NCBI GenBank assembly: GCA_963776195.1
Contig: CAVZMO010000044.1
Coordinates: forward strand, 8,261 to 72,260
DNA: 64,000 nucleotides
Origin: CAVZMO01 sp963776195
GTDB lineage: Bacteria; Nitrospirota; Thermodesulfovibrionia; Thermodesulfovibrionales; SM23-35
Direction: 5' to 3'
How positions within the stretch are numbered: position 1 is the stretch's first letter; each line of letters starts with the position of its first letter. The position numbers were made by a program, and so were the translations under genes. The notes beneath the pieces were generated by a model. It saw only the letters and a list, made by a program, of their open reading frames with translations. It was not told where the DNA came from and ran no database searches. Below, piece by piece: positions 54,695-62,730 of this stretch.

Positions 54695-55506
54695 AAAATC
54701 CGTTTAGACCTTTAAAGGCGGTAATAACAGACATAAAATCTGAGACCGTGGATGTTAAGACATACGGCATTTCAGTAGATGGGACTTTGTACAACCCGAA
54801 GCCGGGACAGTTCAATATGCTCGGTTATCCGGGAGTTGGAGAAGCTCCCATATCTTTCAGTTCCATTTTTTCCGACAATAAATTCGAGCATACCGTTAGG
54901 ACGGTCGGAAGAGTAACCAGGTTTATTGAAAGATTCAAAGAGGGAGACGAGATATTCGTCAGAGGGCCCTACGGTACGAGCTGGCCTTTAAACAAATCCG
55001 TCGGAGCAGACATCATTCTCATTGCCGGCGGTCTCGGTCTTGCACCGATAAGACCCGTAATTCGTAAAATCCTGGGGGAGAGAGGTTCCTTTGGAAGAGT
55101 TACCCTGATTTATGGAGCAAGGAGTCCTGCGGAGATGCTTTTCAGGGATGAAATCAAGGTATGGAGAAAAGATATTGAAGTGTTGTTGACCGTTGACGAA
55201 GTCCCCTCTGACAGTACATGGGACTACCACATCGGCCTTGTGACAGAACTTTTGGATAATACGACATCAGTTCCGGAAAGAACCGTTGCTTTGATTTGCG
55301 GACCTGAAATTATGATGCGGTTTGTCTCCAGAGGGCTCTTTTTAAAAGGGTTCCTTCCGTCGAGGGTTTATGTATCCCTCGAAAGGAGGATGAAATGCGG
55401 CATAGGGCAGTGCGGCCATTGCCAGCACGGCAGTGTATTCGTATGCAAAGACGGCCCGATATTCCTTTACAGGGATGTAAATATGTTTCCCGACGGGCTC
55501 CTCTGA
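54691..55506 (+). CDS. FAD/NAD(P)-binding oxidoreductase like HydG/AsrB
   Basis: The start is taken as TTG 54691, overlapping the previous stop (TTGA) with GAGGAG nine bases upstream; ATG 54628 would overlap the previous gene by 67 bases. The 271-residue product has a ferredoxin-reductase layout: FAD part (PKPGQFNMLGYPGVGEAPIS), NAD(P) part (IILIAGGLGLAPIRPVIR, YGARSPAEMLF, ICGPEIMM) and a C-terminal [2Fe-2S] site (MKCGIGQCGHCQHGSVFVC). It should shuttle electrons between NAD(P)H and the iron-sulfur partner upstream. Confidence 0.9.
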   Translation: MKNPFRPLKAVITDIKSETVDVKTYGISVDGTLYNPKPGQFNMLGYPGVGEAPISFSSIFSDNKFEHTVRTVGRVTRFIERFKEGDEIFVRGPYGTSWPLNKSVGADIILIAGGLGLAPIRPVIRKILGERGSFGRVTLIYGARSPAEMLFRDEIKVWRKDIEVLLTVDEVPSDSTWDYHIGLVTELLDNTTSVPERTVALICGPEIMMRFVSRGLFLKGFLPSRVYVSLERRMKCGIGQCGHCQHGSVFVCKDGPIFLYRDVNMFPDGLL

Positions 55507-55538
55507 AAGATAAAAGATTTCCTGGATACCCACTATCG

Positions 55539-56126
55539 TTACGGCGTGTCTTGTTTGCAGCGGGCTATTTTCTTGCCGAGTTCATAAGCTTCTTCCAAGC
55601 GGTCGGCTTTTTCAAGAATATCTCCTCTCCTGCCAACACCGGGGACCAGGATTTTACCGTTCAGTTTCATCTCCAGGTATTGAAGGCTCTTCCTGAAGAA
55701 CTTCACCAGAAGATCGGCGGTTTTTGGATCTTCCTCTTCAAAAGGAATGGCTATTATTGCGGATTTGCCCCGTATTTTTGCTCTATTCTCAGGGCAATTG
55801 AAGTAGACAAAACGGTCTATAAAACATTTCATTAGAGCTGTCGGTCCGTACCAATACACAGGGGTCCCAAAGATAATAATGTCGCTTTGAATTATCTTCG
55901 GATAAATATTATTCATATCATCTTTTTTTCTGCACTGTTTCCCTTTCCAGCATGCGTGACACCCGTCACACTCCAGGACATTCAGATCGTTGAGGAAAAG
56001 GGTTTCCGTCACAGCCCCTTCTTCCTCTGCACCGTCCAGGATTCTGGAGACTAAGATATGGGTATTTCCCCTTTTGCGGGGACTTCCTATAACGCCGAGA
56101 ATCTTATTTGCGGTATAATTTTTCAT
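55539..56126 (-). CDS. Iron-sulfur flavoprotein / NADPH-dependent FMN reductase family
   Basis: A 195-residue flavodoxin-fold protein. The FMN phosphate loop is GSPRKRGNTHILV (~14-26). The compact Cys motif CDGCHACWKGKQC (~53-65) is that of iron-sulfur flavoproteins, which bind a 4Fe-4S cluster next to FMN. GTPVYWYGPTALMKCFIDR forms the flavin ring contact. Such proteins reduce oxygen, peroxide or quinones in anaerobes. It converges with the electron-transfer pair upstream, ending 32 bases from it. Confidence 0.9.
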   Translation of the reverse strand: MKNYTANKILGVIGSPRKRGNTHILVSRILDGAEEEGAVTETLFLNDLNVLECDGCHACWKGKQCRKKDDMNNIYPKIIQSDIIIFGTPVYWYGPTALMKCFIDRFVYFNCPENRAKIRGKSAIIAIPFEEEDPKTADLLVKFFRKSLQYLEMKLNGKILVPGVGRRGDILEKADRLEEAYELGKKIARCKQDTP

Positions 56127-56333
56127 TATAAACTAAACCCCAAAACTTCAACTATAAAAATAATTAGGCAGGCATACGTGCAGAAAAAGCTTTACTATCG
56201 CCTCCTATGTGAGACATCTGCCCTCCAATGTACCTGCTCGTTTTTATTCATGCCTCATGGATCCCCTCAGAGCAAATTGCGATTGGTAAAGATTTTTTTG
56301 CACATATGCCTGTTATCAAATACATTTCTCGGG

Positions 56334-57320
56334 TCAATACAACCCCATCGCCTCACGGACAAGCTGCATCGTCTCTTCAGCAACCTTCTTTGCCTTTTCT
56401 GTTCCTTTCCTGACGATATCCTGAAGGACCTCCGGGCTCCGGATAAGGTCGTTTCGCTTCTTCCAGATCGGCTCCATGACCTTAAAGACATTCTTAATGA
56501 GGACCTTCTTGCACTCGATGCATCCGATACCGGCTGTCCGGCATCCCTTTGCTACATGTTCCTGTTCTTCCTTCGAAGAAAAGATCTTATGAAGCTGATA
56601 TACCGGCGATAATTCCGGATCTCCTAAATCGGTCTTTTTTACCCTTGCAGGGTCCGTGACCATAGTCCTTATCTTCCTTTCAACCTCTTCAGGGGTGTCG
56701 GAAAGATAGATCGCATTGTCATAGCTTTTTGACATCTTTCTTCCATCCGTACCGACGACCTTGGGAAACTCGGTAAGCAGCGCCTCGGGCTCCGGAAAGA
56801 TATCCTTATAAAGATAGTTAAACCGCCTTGCGATCTCCCGGCTTATCTCGAGATGCGGCACCTGATCGATGCCGACAGGCACATACTTCGCCCTGTATAT
56901 AATAATATCTGCGGTCTGAAGCAATGGATAGCCAAGAAAACCATAGGTTGACAGGTCCCTCTCCTTGAGTTCCTGCTGTTTTTCTTTGTACGTCGGGACC
57001 CTTTCGAGCCAGCCAAGCGGCGTTATCATCGAGAGAAGCAGATGTAACTCTGCATGCTCAATGACCTTCGATTGTATGAATATCGTGCATTTCTCCGGGT
57101 CAAGACCGGCAGCCAGGAAATTGATGAGCAGGTCTTCGGTGGATTCTTTTATCAACGACGTGTCTGCATATCCGGTGGTAAGGGCATGCCAGTCTGCAAT
57201 AAAATAATAACAATCATATTGGTGCTGGAGTCTCACCCAATTGCTTAACGCACCTACGAGGTTTCCTAAATGCAGCTTCCCGCTCGATTGCATACCGCTT
57301 AGTACTCTTTCCTTATTCAT
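56334..57320 (-). CDS. trpS: Tryptophanyl-tRNA synthetase
   Basis: A 328-residue class I synthetase that charges tRNA-Trp. The HIGH-type motif is SGKLHLGNLVGALSNW and the KMSKS loop is DGRKMSKSYDNAI. FIADWHALTTGY, YPLLQTADIIIYRAKYVPVGIDQ and the C-terminal VREAMGLY are typical. The gene is cotranscribed at most with itself: 130 bases separate it from the site-2 protease gene upstream. Confidence 0.97.
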   Translation of the reverse strand: MNKERVLSGMQSSGKLHLGNLVGALSNWVRLQHQYDCYYFIADWHALTTGYADTSLIKESTEDLLINFLAAGLDPEKCTIFIQSKVIEHAELHLLLSMITPLGWLERVPTYKEKQQELKERDLSTYGFLGYPLLQTADIIIYRAKYVPVGIDQVPHLEISREIARRFNYLYKDIFPEPEALLTEFPKVVGTDGRKMSKSYDNAIYLSDTPEEVERKIRTMVTDPARVKKTDLGDPELSPVYQLHKIFSSKEEQEHVAKGCRTAGIGCIECKKVLIKNVFKVMEPIWKKRNDLIRSPEVLQDIVRKGTEKAKKVAEETMQLVREAMGLY

Positions 57321-57339
57321 CTGCTCTTTACCTCACTGA

Positions 57340-57376
57340 ATCCCCCTTAATCCCTTTTGCTGCGGGATAACCGAGG
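57340..57376. repeat. Fragment of the CCCCCTTAA palindromic repeat
   Basis: tgaatcccccttaatccctttt followed by cgggataaccgaggg resembles the left arm of the repeat at 36158-36250 with a decayed right arm. It lies between trpS and the site-2 protease gene. Confidence 0.35.
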
Positions 57377-57453
57377 GAGTTTTATTCTCATTTCCTTAAC
57401 TTAATTTAAGGAATCGGCTAATATAATAACTTTCCTGGCGAATTTATTGCGTC

Positions 57454-58122
57454 TTAAAATAACTGAAGAATTCCCAAAATCAGGTTCACCAGAGGCATGA
57501 CAAAATAGCTTGCTATTCCCGTTGCAATAAGGAAAATAACAATAATGAAGCCATAAGGCTCGATCTTACCGAATGCGGCAGCCTGCCTGTAAGGGAGAAA
57601 ACCCGTTAATACTCTGCCTCCGTCAAGAGGAGGGATCGGTATCATGTTAAATACGGCAAGTACGACGTTGATGACCACACTCGACTGAAAGATCATAAGC
57701 AGAGGCGCCAATATCGTTGAAGTGACGGCTTCAGGCAATACCAAAGATAATGGAACGATGATCAGTTTGAGGATTATGATACTTCCGAATGCCAAAAGGA
57801 TATTCATCACCGGCCCTGCGGCTGCTGAAATGGCCATATCCCTCTTTGGGTTTTTGAAGTTCATCGGGTTTATCGGAACGGGCTTTGCATACCCGAAGAC
57901 AAATTGACCGTTTGTAAGCACGATCAGCATAAGGGGCATCAGAATCGTTCCGATGGGATCAATATGGGCGATTGGATTTAGTGTGAGCCTGCCCATCATT
58001 TTGGCCGTCGGATCACCCAGCCTATTGGCGGCAAAGCCATGCGAAAGTTCGTGAAAGACAATAGCTATCAGAATGGGAAAAGCGGATACTATAATATGTC
58101 TCGCAATATTCGAAAAATCCAA
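57454..58122 (-). CDS. Site-2 protease family (M50B) membrane metalloprotease
   Basis: A 222-residue inner-membrane zinc protease with about six helices. The zinc site is FHELSHGFAANRLGDPTA (HExxH at ~24-28) and the third ligand lies in the C-terminal NMIPIPPLDGGRVL. It lacks PDZ and CBS domains, so it belongs to the minimal group found next to trpS or segregation genes in many bacteria. Substrates are unknown. It is divergent from kdsB. Confidence 0.93.
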   Translation of the reverse strand: MDFSNIARHIIVSAFPILIAIVFHELSHGFAANRLGDPTAKMMGRLTLNPIAHIDPIGTILMPLMLIVLTNGQFVFGYAKPVPINPMNFKNPKRDMAISAAAGPVMNILLAFGSIIILKLIIVPLSLVLPEAVTSTILAPLLMIFQSSVVINVVLAVFNMIPIPPLDGGRVLTGFLPYRQAAAFGKIEPYGFIIVIFLIATGIASYFVMPLVNLILGILQLF

Positions 58123-58319
58123 GGCTATGGAACCTCCCTAAAAGATTATTATACACTACGCGGTCACCAGACTTTGAATAGTCTCGAATAGTTTAATCCA
58201 AAACATGCTGTTTTTATGGATGCCGGGGGTTAATCCGAATCACGAGGGAACCTTTATAAGTGTTTTCAGACGAAGAAGACTATATTTGACGAAAATTATT
58301 GTCAAGGTAAAGGTAAACA

Positions 58320-59111
58320 ATGTATAATGAAATAAAACAACTCATGACTGCAATAGTCATTATTCCTGCCCGCTATGATTCGACCCGTTTCCCGGGAAAG
58401 CCCTTGTACCCTCTTAAAGGCGTCCCCGTTATTCAGCATGTCTACGAAAACGCAAAACGTGCGCGCCTCGCAGACGACGTAATTATAGCAACAGATAGCG
58501 AAACAATATTTGAGCGGGTGTTGTCCTTCGGCGGCAAGGCGGTAATGACGGACAAAAAACACCCTTCCGGTACGGACAGGATAGCAGAAGTTGCCGCTTC
58601 AATAAATTATGATATAATCGTTAATGTTCAGGGGGACGAACCACTCGTACGTCCTGAAATGATAGACGATGTTATCACTATCCTTGATGATGAAAGAGCC
58701 TCTATAGGCACCTTGATAAAAAAGATCGAAAACCCTGATGAAATCACCAACCCGAATGTCGTTAAGGTTGTTTTTGATAAAGAAGGGTTTGCACTATATT
58801 TCTCGAGGGCCCCGGTCCCCTATCACAGAGATGAATGGAAAACCCTGGATTTTATATATCGGGTTCCGCGCAGCGAGTCTGAAAATGCAATCTATAAACA
58901 TGTGGGTATTTACGGCTATAGGCGTAACGCCCTCCTTTCACTCGCTGAAATGGAGCCGACAAAACTCGAAAAAATTGAGAAGCTCGAGCAGTTGCGGGCT
59001 CTCGAAAACGGAATGAAGATCAAGGTGAGGGAGACTCTTTTCGAAACATGCGGGGTTGATACCCCTGAAGACATAGAGAGGGTGGAAAAATGTCTAAGTA
59101 CATCTTTGTAA
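58320..59111 (+). CDS. kdsB: 3-deoxy-manno-octulosonate cytidylyltransferase
   Basis: The enzyme activates KDO as CMP-KDO for lipopolysaccharide. IIPARYDSTRFPGKPLYPL is the nucleotide-binding start; TDSETIFERV, HPSGTDRIAE, VNVQGDEPLVRPEMI and HVGIYGYRR are family motifs. ATG 58320 has AAAGGT upstream; ATG 58344 is closer to the usual family start but has no site. The 3' end overlaps pyrG by 22 bases, giving kdsB-pyrG-kdsA-kdsD in one direction. It shows that the organism makes an outer membrane with KDO. Confidence 0.96.
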   Translation: MYNEIKQLMTAIVIIPARYDSTRFPGKPLYPLKGVPVIQHVYENAKRARLADDVIIATDSETIFERVLSFGGKAVMTDKKHPSGTDRIAEVAASINYDIIVNVQGDEPLVRPEMIDDVITILDDERASIGTLIKKIENPDEITNPNVVKVVFDKEGFALYFSRAPVPYHRDEWKTLDFIYRVPRSESENAIYKHVGIYGYRRNALLSLAEMEPTKLEKIEKLEQLRALENGMKIKVRETLFETCGVDTPEDIERVEKCLSTSL

Positions 59112-60768
59112 CAGGTGGCGTTGTTTCAGCCCTTGGAAAAGGTATTGCAGCCGCTGCTACCGGGGCTCTCCTCGAAGCCAAGGGATTGAAGGTGACTCTC
59201 CAGAAGTTGGATCCTTATATCAATGTTGATCCCGGCACGCTGAGCCCGTTCCAGCATGGCGAGGTTTTTGTCACTGACGACGGCGCCGAAACAGACCTCG
59301 ATCTCGGCCATTATGAAAGATTCACGTCCATCAGGACATTGCAGGCAAACAACTTCACAACCGGAAAGATCTACTACAATGTGATCACAAAGGAAAGGCG
59401 CGGAGACTACCTTGGAGAGACGGTACAGGTCGTTCCCCATATAACGGACGAGATTAAAAAGGCCATAAAATCGGTAAGTAACGACTACGATGTTGTGATC
59501 GTGGAGATCGGCGGCACCATCGGAGATATCGAGAGCCTTCCTTTCCTTGAAGCGATAAGACAGTTCCGGTACGATGTGGGCAGGGAAAACGTCCTTTATA
59601 TCCACCTCACCCTCATACCGTATATAAAGACAGCGGGCGAGATCAAGACAAAGCCTACCCAGCATAGTGTCAAAGAATTCCGAGAGATCGGTATTCAGCC
59701 GGATATCGTACTCTGCAGGACTGAATGGCCCCTTCCGCCCGAGGTAAAAAAGAAGATCGCAATTCACTGCAATCTTGATGTCGACGCCGTCATCGCCGCC
59801 AAGGACGTTGATACGATATATGAAGTGCCTCTCATGCTGCACTACGAAGGGCTCGATCACCTGATAAGCAAAAAATTTAACCTGAGTCCGAACGAACCCG
59901 ATCTTTCTCTCTGGAAAGACATCGTAAGAAAGATCAAGGACCCGAGGAATGAGGTCACCATTGCGATAGTCGGTAAATACACAGGGTTGAAGGACTCCTA
60001 CAAAAGTCTGAATGAAGCCCTTATCCACGGAGGGATCGCAAATGACGCCCGCGTCAATCTGCAGTGGGTCGATTCGGAAGAGATCGAGAATCACGGTCCC
60101 GAAAGGTTTTTGTCCGAAGCCGATGGGATTCTTGTTCCGGGAGGATTCGGCTATCAGGGGGATAGAAGGAAAGGTAAAGGCCATAAAATTTGCCCGTGAA
60201 AAGAAGATACCCTACTTCGGCATATGCCTCGGTATGCAATGCGCCGTAATCGAGTTTTCGAGGAATGTCTGCGGTCTTTCCGCAAACAGCACGGAATTCG
60301 ATTTAAACACGAAAGATCCGGTCATCTATCTCATGGAGAGGTGGTATCGACTTCAGAAAGAAAAGAATTGAGGAGCGTTCAGAGGATTCGCATAAGGGCG
60401 GCACCATGAGACTCGGCGCATATCCCTGCGTTCTTGAGGAAGGGACCCATGCTTTAACGGCTTACGGCGTAAAAGAGATATCCGAGAGGCACAGGCACCG
60501 GTATGAATTCAATAATGCATACAGGGATATTCTCACATCTCAGGGATTAAAGATAAGCGGCCTCAGCCCTGATAAAGAACTTGTCGAGATCATCGAAATT
60601 GAAGATCACCCCTGGTTCCTCGGTTGCCAGTTCCATCCTGAATTTAAATCAAGACCGACAGACCCGCATCCTTTATTCAGGGCCTTTATAGAAGCCGCCC
60701 TCAGGGAAAAGAGGTCTTTATTCCCTTACTCGGAAGCGAAGGCTGAAGAAGAAAGCAGGGGCGTTTAA
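59090..60768 (+). CDS. pyrG: CTP synthase (two frameshifts)
   Basis: CTP synthase aminates UTP, supplying CTP also for the CMP-KDO step of its neighbours. ATG 59090 opens KYIFVTGGVVSALGKGI. The synthetase domain has YINVDPGTLSPFQHGEVFV and GGTIGDIESLPFLEA. Frame breaks near 60155 (inside VPGGFGYRG) and near 60350 join three frames. The glutaminase domain has Cys in FGICLGMQCAVIEF and the His-Glu pair in FHPEFKSRP. Restored length is ~559 residues, normal for the family. Essential, so the breaks are probably sequence errors. Confidence 0.95.
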
Positions 60769-60849
60769 TCAAACAGTGCAGACATTGTTCAAAAATTTTT
60801 TTAACTTGATAGGAGTTTCCGGGCATATCTTTTGACTAAAGAAATAAAC

Positions 60850-61659
60850 ATGGCAAACATAAAACTCGGTGGTAATAATCCATTATTTATCATTGCGGGG
60901 CCCTGTGTTATCGAAAGCGAAGATATTGTATTCCATACTGCCGAAAGACTGAAGGAAATATGCAACAAAAACGGACTGCCTCTCTTATTTAAGAGTTCCT
61001 ATGACAAGGCGAACAGGACTTCTCTGTCTTCATACAGGGGGCCCGGATTAGAGACGGGGTTAAGGATTCTTTCCGACGTGCGGTCCAAATTTGATATCCC
61101 GGTAATCTCTGACATTCATTCTATGGAAGAGGTGAAACCCGCTTCAGAGGTACTTGATGTCCTTCAGATACCCGCTTTCTTATGCAGACAGACCGAACTC
61201 GTTCTTGCTGCATCAAAGACCGGCAAAATAGTAAATATAAAAAAGGGACAGTTTCTCGCGCCATGGGACATAAAGAATATCATCGACAAATTCACCTCTA
61301 CGGGTAACCGGAACCTTTTCATCACCGAAAGAGGCACATGCTTCGGATACAATAACCTCGTCGTGGATTTTAGGGGACTCCCTATCATGAGGTCTTTCGG
61401 ATATCCCCTTGTCTTCGACGTAACCCACAGCCTTCAGCTCCCCGGCGGCATGGGAAAAAGTTCGGGCGGTCAGAGGGAGTTTGCAGGGCCGCTGGCAAAG
61501 GCAGCCGTATCTGTCGGGATAGACGGACTCTTTATGGAGGTCCATCCGGAACCTGATAAAGCACTGTGCGACGGTCCGAATATGATTAATCTGCATGAAG
61601 TGGAAACATTGTTAAAAACCTGTAAGGCTATTGACGAATTATTGAAAGGCATTATTTAA
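60850..61659 (+). CDS. kdsA: KDO-8-phosphate synthase
   Basis: A 269-residue aldolase-type enzyme that condenses phosphoenolpyruvate with arabinose-5-phosphate. IIAGPCVIESED, FKSSYDKANRTS, IPAFLCRQTELVLAA, ERGTCFGYNNLVVD and VFDVTHSLQLPGG are the active-site segments. The last reads Asp-Val-Thr-His; a Cys in AGPCVI suggests the metal-dependent class (inference). The start is ATG 60850; TTG 60832 is in frame but offers no better site. It is followed by kdsD after 11 bases. Confidence 0.96.
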   Translation: MANIKLGGNNPLFIIAGPCVIESEDIVFHTAERLKEICNKNGLPLLFKSSYDKANRTSLSSYRGPGLETGLRILSDVRSKFDIPVISDIHSMEEVKPASEVLDVLQIPAFLCRQTELVLAASKTGKIVNIKKGQFLAPWDIKNIIDKFTSTGNRNLFITERGTCFGYNNLVVDFRGLPIMRSFGYPLVFDVTHSLQLPGGMGKSSGGQREFAGPLAKAAVSVGIDGLFMEVHPEPDKALCDGPNMINLHEVETLLKTCKAIDELLKGII

Positions 61660-61670
61660 GATATTCCGAT

Positions 61671-62684
61671 ATGTCTAAAAAAGAAAAAAACAAAAACTCA
61701 AAGAACATTAATGCGAAGGACGGTATTCTTGATGTCGCAAAGAAGGTCCTAAGGATTGAAGCGGAAGCTGTTCTTGCCTTAATCGAAAAGCTGAATAGCG
61801 ATTTTGAGAAGGCAGTGGATATCATTTATTTAAGCAGGGGCAGAGTGGTCGTCTCAGGCATGGGGAAGTCAGGACTTGTGGGCAAAAAAATAGCGGCAAC
61901 CCTCGCTTCAACCGGCACCCCCGCATTCTTTCTTCACCCTGCCGAGGCAAGCCACGGCGATCTCGGCATGGTTACGGAGAGAGATGTTATTATCGCTATA
62001 TCCAACAGCGGGGAGACCGATGAACTCGTAGGCTTGATCCCCTTTTTAAAAAGGTTCAGAGTCAAGCTGATCTCTATGACAGGGAATCCTGAATCGACTA
62101 TTGCAAAGGCTTCCGATGTGACACTTGATGTATCCGTTAGTGAAGAGGCCTGTCCCATGGGTGTTGTACCAACGGCGTCAACCACAGCAACCATGGCTTT
62201 GGGTGACGCCATCGCAGTAGCACTTCTTGTTAAACGGGGGCTGAACGAAAAAGATTTTGCCTTGTTCCATCCCGGGGGCAGTATTGGCAAGAAGTTCTTT
62301 ATCAAGGTGAAAGACCTTATGCACGCGGGGGACCGCCTTCCCCTCGTATCACTGGATACGCCTATGTCAAGGGCGGTAATCGAGATGTCTTCGAAAAGGC
62401 TGGGTCACGCAGTCGTGTTAAACGATAATGGCAAAATTGCCGGCGTAGTAACGGACGGAGACGTGAGAAGAGGCTTGGAGAAATGGGGTGGGAGACTCTT
62501 TGAACTGACCGCGGGAGAAGTCATGACAGTGAGCCCTCAGACCATATCCGCGGACGAACTCGCTGCAAAGGCTTTATCCATCATGGAAAGCTGTTCTATT
62601 ACTGCCCTCATTGTGCCCGATGACAATGGAAAACCCGTGGGAATTATCCACCTGCACGATATATTGAGACAAGGGATAGTCTGA
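61671..62684 (+). CDS. kdsD: Arabinose-5-phosphate isomerase
   Basis: A 337-residue enzyme that makes the arabinose-5-phosphate used by KdsA. The SIS domain (~30-190) has VVSGMGKSGLVGKKIAATL, HPAEASHGDLGMV, ISNSGETDELV and PTASTTATMALGDA. Two CBS domains (~205-337) follow, with GVVTDGDVRRGLE and PVGIIHLHDILR. A Lys-rich N-terminal extension (~25 residues) precedes the SIS fold. It closes the kdsB-pyrG-kdsA-kdsD block; an insertion sequence follows. Confidence 0.96.
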   Translation: MSKKEKNKNSKNINAKDGILDVAKKVLRIEAEAVLALIEKLNSDFEKAVDIIYLSRGRVVVSGMGKSGLVGKKIAATLASTGTPAFFLHPAEASHGDLGMVTERDVIIAISNSGETDELVGLIPFLKRFRVKLISMTGNPESTIAKASDVTLDVSVSEEACPMGVVPTASTTATMALGDAIAVALLVKRGLNEKDFALFHPGGSIGKKFFIKVKDLMHAGDRLPLVSLDTPMSRAVIEMSSKRLGHAVVLNDNGKIAGVVTDGDVRRGLEKWGGRLFELTAGEVMTVSPQTISADELAAKALSIMESCSITALIVPDDNGKPVGIIHLHDILRQGIV

Positions 62685-62730
62685 ATATATGACAATCTTA
62701 TCTTTTTGACGACAATTATATAATCTTTCT

